Assembly: GCA_016297965.1 (NCBI GenBank)
Contig: JAEDDP010000002.1
Coordinates: forward strand, 1-64,000
Direction of reading: 5' to 3'
Source of the DNA: Alphaproteobacteria bacterium
GTDB taxonomy: Bacteria; Pseudomonadota; Alphaproteobacteria; Rs-D84; CACZYB01
DNA: 64,000 bases
The notes beneath the pieces were generated by a model. It saw only the letters and a program-made list of their open reading frames with translations, was not told the origin of the DNA and ran no database searches. Position numbers and translations under genes: made by a program. Position 1 is the first letter of the stretch, and each line of letters begins with the position of its first letter. Positions 1 to 7,706 of this stretch are shown piece by piece.

Positions 1-2
1 AT

Positions 3-143
3 GTTGGTAAAAACATTAAAGAAATTAATTACCTGATTTCAAGGCATAAACCAAAAATTGTGATTGGTAATTCTCTTGGTGGTTTTGAGGTTATGGCTGC
101 TAACTATAGTGTTTACAAAATTCTGATAAATCCTTACATATAA
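3..143 (+). pseudogene. Truncated YqiA-like alpha/beta-hydrolase (esterase) fragment
   Basis: An open frame enters from the left edge and stops at 141-143. It contains the serine-hydrolase nucleophile elbow GNSLGG and, about 20 residues later, LINPYI. In the YqiA/UPF0227 esterases the same order occurs (GSSLGG, then VNPAV), but about 90 further residues carrying the catalytic Asp and His follow. Here the frame ends just after the NP motif, so the enzyme is cut off. It overlaps the 3' end of the opposing ATPase gene, which also looks cut short, so this is probably a recombination junction. The family call rests on about 46 residues and is only fairly sure. The beginning lies outside the window. 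Confidence 0.6.
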
Positions 144-1377
144 TTTTATTTTTATCTCTATGCATATACCTAATTTTTTCAAATTTTATAGTATTTGCTA
201 TATATGAAGAATGAGATGTTATAAAAGTTTGGACTCCATTATGAAACATTTTTTCAAGAAAATTATCTAAATAACTAATAAAAACTTGTTGCATTTGTGG
301 ATGCATATGAGATTCTGGCTCTTCTATAAATAAAAGAGGAATATTTAAAAAATTTTGTTCTTTTATACTATCTGCAAAGTAGGCTAATTCAAATTGAATT
401 TTTATTAAGTTTTTATATCCTAATCCATTATAATTACTAGGAAGTGAATCTGTATTTTCTTTACTATATACTAATTCAGATTTGTTTTCTATTTGGCTAT
501 TTAAATCAATTTTTGTTTGAACCCCTATGAGTAGTTCATCCATATTAGGATAACCAAAACCTACTGATTTATTTACAAGTTCGCTTAAAATTCTATCAGT
601 TCTTACTTGTATTTCTAAATTTTTCTCAGATGTAAAGTTTTTTAATTCTTTAATTTTTGTATCAAACTCTGTATCAAGATTATTTAATGTTTTGTTAAAG
701 TAGTTGTTTATTAATATATTTAAAGTTCCGGAATCTTGTTGTTCATTTTCATCTAAATGACGTTCTGCATTAATCATATATAATGGAAATAATTCAGCAA
801 ACTCTTCTTGTTTTTTTATTTGATAATTATTAGGATTTGAAGGATCTATAGCATAAATTAATAATTTAAAAATCTTATTAAACGAATTATATATTTCTGT
901 TTTAAATGCTTTAATGTTTGAAAATCTGTTGTTATCCAGCTCATATTTATCTAAAAATTCATTTAGAGAATTTTCTTCCAAAATGAAATCATATTTTGCT
1001 TCTATTATAACCTTGTTTATATTTGAATTAACATCAATTATGAAAGGAGATAATGCTCCTAAATTTGTTTCAAAATCTTCATCCTCATAGTCTATTTCAA
1101 AAGAAATAGATGGTATTAAAATTAATTCTTTTAGCTTATCAAATGTAATTTTACCTCGTTTAAAATTTATAAGAGCCGCAATAATTTTATTTCTTCTAAA
1201 TAGAGGATAATCATCATATGTTAATGTTTTATTTTTAATTATTTTATAAATAAATTGCATAAAAGATGTTTTTGCAGTATTATTTCTTCCTACAAATAAC
1301 GTTGTTTTTTTATCAATATTAATTTCGACATTATTTAATAATCTAAAATTCTTAATGTGTATTTTTGATATATACAT
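100..1377 (-). CDS. OLD-like AAA ATPase lacking a TOPRIM nuclease domain
   Basis: The 425-residue protein starts like SMC/OLD-type ATPases (KIHIKNFRLL). A P-loop-like GRNNTAKTS lies at residues 30-38, a Walker B/D-loop FIEEPESHMHP at 350-360 and a switch region TSHSS at 387-391. OLD-family proteins normally continue into a TOPRIM nuclease domain of 150-200 residues; here the protein stops about 35 residues after the switch motif. The P-loop has Ala where the last Gly of GxxxxGKT is expected, which may weaken nucleotide binding. Its ATG overlaps the hipA stop as TAATG, so it is the third gene of the hipBA operon. It could be a truncated OLD nuclease or a stand-alone AAA_15-type ATPase; the junction with the esterase fragment favours truncation. 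Confidence 0.75.
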   Translation of the reverse strand: MYISKIHIKNFRLLNNVEINIDKKTTLFVGRNNTAKTSFMQFIYKIIKNKTLTYDDYPLFRRNKIIAALINFKRGKITFDKLKELILIPSISFEIDYEDEDFETNLGALSPFIIDVNSNINKVIIEAKYDFILEENSLNEFLDKYELDNNRFSNIKAFKTEIYNSFNKIFKLLIYAIDPSNPNNYQIKKQEEFAELFPLYMINAERHLDENEQQDSGTLNILINNYFNKTLNNLDTEFDTKIKELKNFTSEKNLEIQVRTDRILSELVNKSVGFGYPNMDELLIGVQTKIDLNSQIENKSELVYSKENTDSLPSNYNGLGYKNLIKIQFELAYFADSIKEQNFLNIPLLFIEEPESHMHPQMQQVFISYLDNFLEKMFHNGVQTFITSHSSYIANTIKFEKIRYMHRDKNKIICKDLSEFCKHYS

Positions 1378-2624
1378 TATGATTTCCTGTTTTCTTTTAG
1401 TAATTTATTATATCTTTTTGTTATTAACTTAACTATTTCATCATATATTGGCGATTTAGTTAATTCTGACTTATTACAAGAGACGGCTAAATCATTTGCT
1501 AATTTACTGATATTAGAATATCTACTAGTTAACATCTCTGAGAAAGTATTTTCTTTGATATTTAATTCTTTTGCAAGTAATCCAAAATCTGTTAAATATA
1601 ATTTATCACTCACTTGTTGATTACCTATTTTCATAGCTAAGTTATGAGATAAATTCGGATATACTTCTGTAGATACTAAATCATAAAACGGACTTAACAT
1701 AATATTTTTATTCTTTAAATGTAATATAGAAAAGTTTTTTGCATGAGCATCATTATTTCCAATTAAATAGTTATACATAATTATATCTAAGAACTTTATA
1801 GCATTCAAAGCTGGTTGAGAAACATAATCTTGTATAGCCTTATAACATTTTTTTATTGATGGACCACCATCTTGTTGATATTTTTTATCAGATAATACAC
1901 CTAATATTTGGCAAAAATCTTCTTGATGAATTCTTTCTATTCTATCATCATGAATAACTCTATCATATCTTTCTATTAAAAGATATTTTAATCCATTAAC
2001 TTCCTTTAATTCCACATCAGGAACATCTATATTTAAGACTTTTGCCAATTTCATACAGAAATATTCATTTTCAAGTAAACCTGTATAGTTTTTATTTTCT
2101 ACTTTAACAATATGTGTTGATGGAAATCTATCATTAGGATAATAATATTTCCCATCTTTACATACTATAGCAAATTTTGGTTGAGCTCCTGCTAATGACA
2201 ATCTAGCATTTTCATCAGTTGTTAATAGTGGATTAACAGGTAATTTCTTGATAATATTTATTAAAACGCTATCTGTAATTTCAACTAATTCTTCATTATT
2301 TACAGAAGGGACATTATCATCTCGATACAAAGAAATTGCACCAGCACAATCTCCACCTAATTTATCAAGCAATGAAAATGGATTATTCTCTGATACTCCA
2401 ATATTTTTAGCAATTAAGGTTTTAATTTCAGATTCAGGTGTAAGATTTTCAAAAAATGGTCTTGCATAACTATTTGGATAAGTTTCTTTTCTAATAGGCA
2501 TTCTTACAGATATTGCTTCTGTTGCATTATCATCGTATGTAAATCTTAATGATGATGAAGGTGTTTCAGTTAAAACTCCTACTTTTTTTCCATAAAAGAA
2601 TACATTTAAAAATCTTTTAGCCAT
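1377..2624 (-). CDS. hipA: HipA-family serine/threonine kinase toxin
   Basis: The 415-residue protein has the full HipA architecture: an N-terminal HipA_N domain (about 1-105) and a HipA_C kinase-like domain. The glycine-rich SLAGAQPK is at 143-150, the ATP-site strand LLIERYDR at 215-222, the catalytic loop NNDAHAKN at 290-297 and the metal-binding FYDLVS at 313-318. No catalytic residue is visibly missing. In known systems HipA phosphorylates a glutamyl-tRNA synthetase or a similar target, halts growth and is neutralised by HipB; the target here is unknown. Both junctions are TAATG overlaps, with hipB upstream and the ATPase downstream, which implies one translationally coupled operon. Confidence 0.93.
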   Translation of the reverse strand: MAKRFLNVFFYGKKVGVLTETPSSSLRFTYDDNATEAISVRMPIRKETYPNSYARPFFENLTPESEIKTLIAKNIGVSENNPFSLLDKLGGDCAGAISLYRDDNVPSVNNEELVEITDSVLINIIKKLPVNPLLTTDENARLSLAGAQPKFAIVCKDGKYYYPNDRFPSTHIVKVENKNYTGLLENEYFCMKLAKVLNIDVPDVELKEVNGLKYLLIERYDRVIHDDRIERIHQEDFCQILGVLSDKKYQQDGGPSIKKCYKAIQDYVSQPALNAIKFLDIIMYNYLIGNNDAHAKNFSILHLKNKNIMLSPFYDLVSTEVYPNLSHNLAMKIGNQQVSDKLYLTDFGLLAKELNIKENTFSEMLTSRYSNISKLANDLAVSCNKSELTKSPIYDEIVKLITKRYNKLLKENRKS

Positions 2625-2839
2625 TATTTATCCTTACTAACATTATTTGTTGTAAATTGTATTCCTAATATTCTTGCAACATGCAAAGCCTTTTGAAGTT
2701 GACAAGTTTCCTTTCCTTTTTCCAAATCACTAATAAATCTTACTCCAACATTTGATAACGAAGCAAGTTGAGCTTGTGTTAAACCTTGCGCCTTTCTAAA
2801 GTCTTCTATCAAACGACCAAAATCTATTGAATTTTTCAT
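2624..2839 (-). CDS. hipB: HipB-type antitoxin and repressor (XRE helix-turn-helix)
   Basis: This 71-residue protein is almost all XRE-type HTH (LTQAQLASLSNVGVRFISDL, residues 18-37, followed by EKGK). It is the DNA-binding antitoxin partner of the adjacent HipA. The ATG at 2837-2839 has AGGAAG seven bases upstream. A clear sigma-70-type promoter and three palindromic sites lie directly upstream, as expected for an autorepressed toxin-antitoxin operon. HipB binding to those palindromes is inferred from position. Confidence 0.9.
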   Translation of the reverse strand: MKNSIDFGRLIEDFRKAQGLTQAQLASLSNVGVRFISDLEKGKETCQLQKALHVARILGIQFTTNNVSKDK

Positions 2840-2861
2840 TTTTTCTTCCTATTTTTCCTTT

Positions 2862-2890
2862 ATTATATCACGTTTTAAAAGTATAATCAA
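2862..2890 (-). promoter_or_regulatory. Promoter of the hipB-hipA-ATPase operon
   Basis: Read on the minus strand, TTGATT (2885-2890) and TATAAT (2862-2867) are separated by 17 bases. Transcription would start near 2855, about 15 bases before the hipB ATG. The nearest palindrome (2899-2912) sits just upstream of the -35 box. Confidence 0.75.
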
Positions 2891-2898
2891 ATGAAATT

Positions 2899-3012
2899 TT
2901 ACCGTTCGGTAATATTTTTGCATTTTTGACGTTAAAACAATTGAAATATTCCCGCTCGGTAGTATTTACATACTATTCTTGTTTAAATGATCAAATTATT
3001 CCCGTACGGTAA
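2899..3012. repeat. Three palindromic operator-like sites, 50 bp apart
   Basis: The cores ACCGTTCGGT (2901-2910), CCCGCTCGGT (2951-2960) and CCCGTACGGT (3001-3010) share CCGNNCGGT in matching AT-rich flanks (TATT upstream, A plus AT-rich sequence downstream). Core starts differ by exactly 50 bp. They lie between hipB and the divergent frameshifted gene. Their position and symmetry suggest HipB operators able to hold several dimers or a loop; no protein is shown to bind them. Confidence 0.7.
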
Positions 3013-3204
3013 GATCATACTATATGGCTAATTATTTGTTTGCCAAGATTTTACATTTTATTTCAAAATTGTCTGTATAATTGCGCTAAACATTAGGTTT
3101 ATTCTAGGTTTTGTATTTTACATTATTTTTTCATTGAAAAATTTAATCAATAATTATAAATTAAAATAAACAGAAACAAAAAGAGAACGTTAAGGAGATT
3201 TACT

Positions 3205-3866
3205 ATGATTACGCATCCAATTCCAAAAAAAATTGTTGTTTAACAGAAGCATGTGAATGGATTGCTTTTGGATGGGAACCTGTTAGCCAAATTTATAGGC
3301 AGGTTGATGAAAGGTTTATTGATAAAAATGGATACGTAGATCTAGAATATTCTCTTAACGAAAAATATTTAAAAGCTATTCGAATAGCCTCCTTTAAGTT
3401 ACTCATTGCTCTCTATGAAAAACAAATTGCTGGCTTAGGTGTTAGATTTAAAACTAATGATTCACCATGTTTTGAAAAATATTGTAGAGTTAGGGTCGAT
3501 GATTGCAGTAGAATTTATTTTGAGTATGAACAAATTATATGTCCAAAGTCAGAATATAGTTATAAATATGTTTACTTAAGTTTCAAGGATGTTAAAAAAT
3601 GTTTTCCTCGTGATGAAAATGGTAATCCAATTATAGAAGAAACTAAACAAAAGAAAATAGGTTATAATAGCCTTTATATGGAAATAATGGATAAAGTTAT
3701 TGATGATCTTAGTATAACAGAGAAAAATCAACCAAGTAAGAAAAGTATCTATTATCATGTATTGGCTAAATATGCAAAGAAATACAATCTTTCAAATAAT
3801 ACAATACAAATGATTGCAAGCCTTGTTCTTAATCCTGAATCAAGACTCGGTAAAGCTAAGAAGTAG
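3205..3866 (+). pseudogene. Unrecognised gene with a -1 frameshift at an A8 run
   Basis: A good Shine-Dalgarno (AAGGAGAT, 3192-3199) precedes ATG 3205, but the frame stops at 3241-3243 after 12 codons. Slipping back one base in the A run (3225-3232) joins it to a frame that stays open to the TAG at 3866, giving about 220 residues. The resulting protein starts with a short Cys-rich stretch followed by TEACEWIAFGWEPV, and is Lys-rich and hydrophilic in its second half. In the initial frame the run reads A AAA AAA, a classic -1 slippery heptamer, so programmed frameshifting, an inactivating indel or an assembly error are all possible. I recognise no family. The only ATG-started frame at the 3' end (from 3678) has no independent ribosome-binding site and is probably just the C-terminal part. 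Confidence 0.6.
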
Positions 3867-3883
3867 CCCAGCGGAAATAAAGC

Positions 3884-4378
3884 TTATAATCCAAGTTTTT
3901 TTAATAATTCATTTGAAATATAATCTTTAGGATTTTTATCTAAAATTTGGCATATGAGATTCTTTTTATCCATACGATCTTTATTATCAAAATTATATTT
4001 TTTTAATTTCTGAAAATTTTCAAATATTTTTATGTACTTTTGTTCTGGTAATTTTGCAACACATAAAATTATTTTTTTTAGATATTTATTCAAAAGTATA
4101 TCTACATTTTCAAATAATGGTTTAGAAACATCTATATATGATATTTTTTTTAAATACTGTTCCCTTTTACATTCCCACTCATTTTCTTCAACAATTATTG
4201 TAAATTCTGGCTTACAACTTTCAAAATCTTTAGTTGAAATAAAAAATATTAAAACTTCTGAAAGAAAAGGATGTTTTGAGAACATTAACTTATACTTACG
4301 TTTTCTTTTATTAGGAACGTTTGGATCTAAGGAATCTTCATCACAGTATACCCAATTTTTTTGAAAATATTCAAACAT
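3884..4378 (-). CDS. Unrecognised protein coupled to a Panacea antitoxin (candidate toxin)
   Basis: The 164-residue basic protein is Lys/Phe-rich with no signal peptide or clear membrane segment. I recognise no catalytic motif. Its ATG overlaps the stop of the upstream Panacea-domain gene as TAATG. In known Panacea (PanAT) pairs the partner gene encodes one of many unrelated toxins, so by position this is the candidate toxin. That role is inference; the sequence itself gives no function. Confidence 0.55.
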   Translation of the reverse strand: MFEYFQKNWVYCDEDSLDPNVPNKRKRKYKLMFSKHPFLSEVLIFFISTKDFESCKPEFTIIVEENEWECKREQYLKKISYIDVSKPLFENVDILLNKYLKKIILCVAKLPEQKYIKIFENFQKLKKYNFDNKDRMDKKNLICQILDKNPKDYISNELLKKLGL

Positions 4379-4833
4379 TATTCTAAAACTAATTCTTTTC
4401 CTAAGTTCTCATCCCCACCTAAAGTTGCTCCTAACTTTTTCATAGGACCTGTTGCATAAGCCAAATCTGTCAAAGCTTTTGCTCCATAACCAGATAAATC
4501 GTCCAACACTTTATCTATCACAGAATTTTCATTTTCAGTAAAATTAAAAGAAATTAATTCTTCATTTTTATATACGATTGTTCCAGCACCAGAAAAAGTA
4601 TATTCTTCATGAGAACTGATATTTTTACTATTTTCTAAATCTCGTAATATAGAATAAATTTTTTCATCATAAGGTCCATAACGGTATCTTATATAAGAAA
4701 AATCAGATATCTTATTACCATTTTCCCGTACAGCAACCAAATCAATAAAATAACATAATTTCATTATCATAGTCACCGAACAATTTTGTCTTGATAATAT
4801 TTTACTAATTAAAGCCTTAGTTTTTTCACACAT
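4378..4833 (-). CDS. Panacea-domain (DUF4065 / SocA-like) antitoxin
   Basis: With the start at ATG 4831-4833 the protein has 151 residues and carries the Panacea signature: MKLCYFIDLVAV, then ISDFSYIRYRYGPYDEKIYS, then a C-terminal segment with LTDLAYATGPMKKL. Panacea domains neutralise diverse toxins in two-gene modules and are related to phage GepA and to SocA. A longer frame starting at 4914 would add 27 hydrophobic residues but has no ribosome-binding site; the chosen ATG has AGGA nine bases upstream. The stop overlaps the next gene as TAATG. Confidence 0.8.
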   Translation of the reverse strand: MCEKTKALISKILSRQNCSVTMIMKLCYFIDLVAVRENGNKISDFSYIRYRYGPYDEKIYSILRDLENSKNISSHEEYTFSGAGTIVYKNEELISFNFTENENSVIDKVLDDLSGYGAKALTDLAYATGPMKKLGATLGGDENLGKELVLE

Positions 4834-4972
4834 TTGAACAATTCCTATAAAAACCTTCTTAAAAAGTACATACAAAAGAAAAAAATAAAACACACTCCAT
4901 AAAATATATATCATATTTCAAGAAAAAAAACAAGATTATTTTTTATAGATATTTTAAGCAAATATAAAAATA

Positions 4973-7705
4973 CTAATCTTTTTTTTCAAATAATAAAGTT
5001 TCTCTAAAAGTATTTCTAAATTCACTTTCTTCCTTTGTATTGTAAAAAGGTAATCCAATTATCTTAAATTTTTTATTCACATTATATTCAATAAATTTAT
5101 CTTTATTTTGTTGTTTAATTTCTTCTAAAAATTCAGTTTTCCATTTTTCCATAGCATTATTTTTCAAATGATCTCCTTTAGGTTCAATAAATACTTGATA
5201 ATTAATGTTACTATCTGTTTTATCTTTTAAAATCAAAATAAAATCAGGCTCAAATCTTTGACCATTTTTAAAATTAAAAATACTTAAATCTTTCTCATTT
5301 CTTATGAGTTTAATATCTATATATTTTGCCTCTAATTGGGATATAAAACCTTCAAACATTTCAATAAATGATTTTTCTTCTAAAGTTCCATATACAGAAT
5401 CATAAGCATACCATGATTTATTTTTTATAAAATCTATCATCGAATTTTCTAATCGCTTATTGTTTTTATCAAATTGTAAAGTTTTTTCGCTCTTAAAAAT
5501 TTCTTTTAATACTTTTGGTTTAAACTCTTTTGAACCTTTGAATTCAGTAATAACACCTTTTAATTGATCTCTAATTTCTAGCAATAATTTACAAATAGCA
5601 TTATACTGTTCTCTTAATGAAAAATTTTCTATATCGTTTTTTTCTCCTCTTATTCTAATTTCAATTTTATTTAATTTATTTTTTATAAAATCATCAATTG
5701 AATTTATGTCCTTTATATATTTTTTTAGATTATTAAATTCAAAAAAAACTGTATTAAGTAATGCATTTTTCTTTATATTATTAGAAATACAAGATACTTC
5801 AATTATTCTTGTTATTTTAGGTAATATAACATCTGTTATAGATTTATCATCAAAAGCTTTTGTTTCTTTTGTTATTCCAGAATATATATCATAGGTAAAA
5901 CAAGACCCTTTTAATAAAGGAATATTATCCCAAGCTATATATTCTGAATAATCTGTTTTTTTACATTCATTTACAAAAATTAGATTATTCATAAATGATT
6001 CATTATTTAAAAAATCATCTTTTAACTTTATTATTTTAACAATTTTATCATTTTCAACAGCACCGCTTTTTATTAATTCTGAACGTAATTCATAAATATA
6101 TCTACTATTGTATATACTATGATAATGAATTGTTTCAAGCAATCTTAGTGGTGATTTTAATTCATTATCATATTTTCTCTTGAATTTATCTTTACCATCT
6201 ATTGAAAATGGGTAATATCTTGCTCCTCTACCAATAAGTTGAGCTTCTGCTACTGTAGTAGATCCAGCTTTATTTTTGTTAGCATCTCTTGTATCATATA
6301 AACGAACAATATCAAATAAATTCAAAACATCCCAACCTTCATTTAATTTATTTACAGCAAAAATAGTTCTATATTCGTTATTTGGACTTTCAAGAGAATT
6401 TAATATGTTCTCTTGTAATATTGTTTCATTTATATTGTTTTTATTTTCATAAGATTTTTGATTTTGTTTTTTGCTATCAAATACATATTCATTAACATTC
6501 AAACATTTATTGGGCGCAAAATTTATTTTTATTTTCTTTATTAAATTTGTATAATTTTTATCATGTATATCATAATACTTAAAAGCTTCCATTAAATAAT
6601 TTATATCTTCAAAATTTCCATTTTCGTCAAATTCAATCTTTTCGGATTTCTTAACAAACTTTTTTATTCTTTCAATATCTTTTATCGATAATTCGGAAAT
6701 AATTTTCTGAAATAATACAAAATTTTCTTTTGATTCCTCAATTGTTTTATTAGCTTTGAATAATATTATAGGTTTTAAATTAATATTATTATCTGTAGCT
6801 ACATCTTGCCTAAATTGATTTAGAATAATAGCTTGTAGTATCAAGTCCTTTTTTTCTATTCCTATATCTGATTGAAATAACTTTATTTCTTTGGAATATC
6901 CATCCTCTCGAAATTCTTTTAAATCATATTTTACTAAACATTTAGATAAATATTTGTTTCTAATATTCTCATTATCCCAATCAATTGTAGCAGTATATTC
7001 TAGTAAAATATTATTAATATTACTTTGTAAAATCTTTGCAATCGTAGATTCCCAATTTGAATCATCTTTTAATAAATCCTCAAATGAAAATTGTGTATTA
7101 GTTGCTGAATTAAAATGGTGAGCTTCATCTCCAACTAAAACAATTTTAAATTGTTTTAATGAATCTAGTGTTATCTTATTTTCTCCATCAATACTTAAAT
7201 CATTGTGTAATTTTTGTATTGTTGTAAATTTTATATTAATATCTTCAGAATTTGCTTCTTCAAAATTACTTACTTCTCGCACATTAATTTTTTTATTATT
7301 TATTTCTATAGTATTATTAAATAAATATTTATCAGATAAAGATTGTAAAAAATTAGCTTTTGTCTTTTCAATAATAGGATTTGATGTTGAAAAGAATAGA
7401 AAATTTCTATATCCTAAACTATATAAATATAAAATACATCCAGCCATAATTAGTGTCTTTCCACTTCCTGTAGCCATATTAAATAGTAAATGATATGGTT
7501 TTTCTTTAAACTCAAAATCTTCAGATAGATAACAAATAAAAGCTTTAAAAGTTTGAAGCTGATATTCTCTTATCGAAAATTTAGGGTTTAAACTATTCAA
7601 AACATAATCTGGAATTGTAATCTTTTCTAAATTTCTTTTTCCAAAATCTTCCTTAAGTTTATTACATAATAAATCAGGATTATTTTTTATTGTCATAGCT
7701 ACCAT
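4973..7705 (-). CDS. res: Type III restriction enzyme, Res subunit
   Basis: The 910-residue protein has a superfamily 2 helicase core: motif I ATGSGKT at 78-84, motif II DEAH at 193-196, motif V NEGWDV and motif VI LIGRGARYYPF. A C-terminal PD-(D/E)xK nuclease shows P820-D821 and E841-x-K843. Res translocates on DNA and cleaves near unmodified sites when complexed with Mod. The start at 7705 has GAGGA six bases upstream, lying in the end of mod. It follows mod directly and is probably the last gene of that operon. All catalytic motifs look intact. Confidence 0.94.
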   Translation of the reverse strand: MVAMTIKNNPDLLCNKLKEDFGKRNLEKITIPDYVLNSLNPKFSIREYQLQTFKAFICYLSEDFEFKEKPYHLLFNMATGSGKTLIMAGCILYLYSLGYRNFLFFSTSNPIIEKTKANFLQSLSDKYLFNNTIEINNKKINVREVSNFEEANSEDINIKFTTIQKLHNDLSIDGENKITLDSLKQFKIVLVGDEAHHFNSATNTQFSFEDLLKDDSNWESTIAKILQSNINNILLEYTATIDWDNENIRNKYLSKCLVKYDLKEFREDGYSKEIKLFQSDIGIEKKDLILQAIILNQFRQDVATDNNINLKPIILFKANKTIEESKENFVLFQKIISELSIKDIERIKKFVKKSEKIEFDENGNFEDINYLMEAFKYYDIHDKNYTNLIKKIKINFAPNKCLNVNEYVFDSKKQNQKSYENKNNINETILQENILNSLESPNNEYRTIFAVNKLNEGWDVLNLFDIVRLYDTRDANKNKAGSTTVAEAQLIGRGARYYPFSIDGKDKFKRKYDNELKSPLRLLETIHYHSIYNSRYIYELRSELIKSGAVENDKIVKIIKLKDDFLNNESFMNNLIFVNECKKTDYSEYIAWDNIPLLKGSCFTYDIYSGITKETKAFDDKSITDVILPKITRIIEVSCISNNIKKNALLNTVFFEFNNLKKYIKDINSIDDFIKNKLNKIEIRIRGEKNDIENFSLREQYNAICKLLLEIRDQLKGVITEFKGSKEFKPKVLKEIFKSEKTLQFDKNNKRLENSMIDFIKNKSWYAYDSVYGTLEEKSFIEMFEGFISQLEAKYIDIKLIRNEKDLSIFNFKNGQRFEPDFILILKDKTDSNINYQVFIEPKGDHLKNNAMEKWKTEFLEEIKQQNKDKFIEYNVNKKFKIIGLPFYNTKEESEFRNTFRETLLFEKKD

Positions 7706-7706
7706 A

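Noticed and set aside
3678..3866. 62-codon ORF as a separate gene
   Set aside because: The frame is open far upstream and there is no RBS at its ATG; it is the 3' part of the frameshifted gene.
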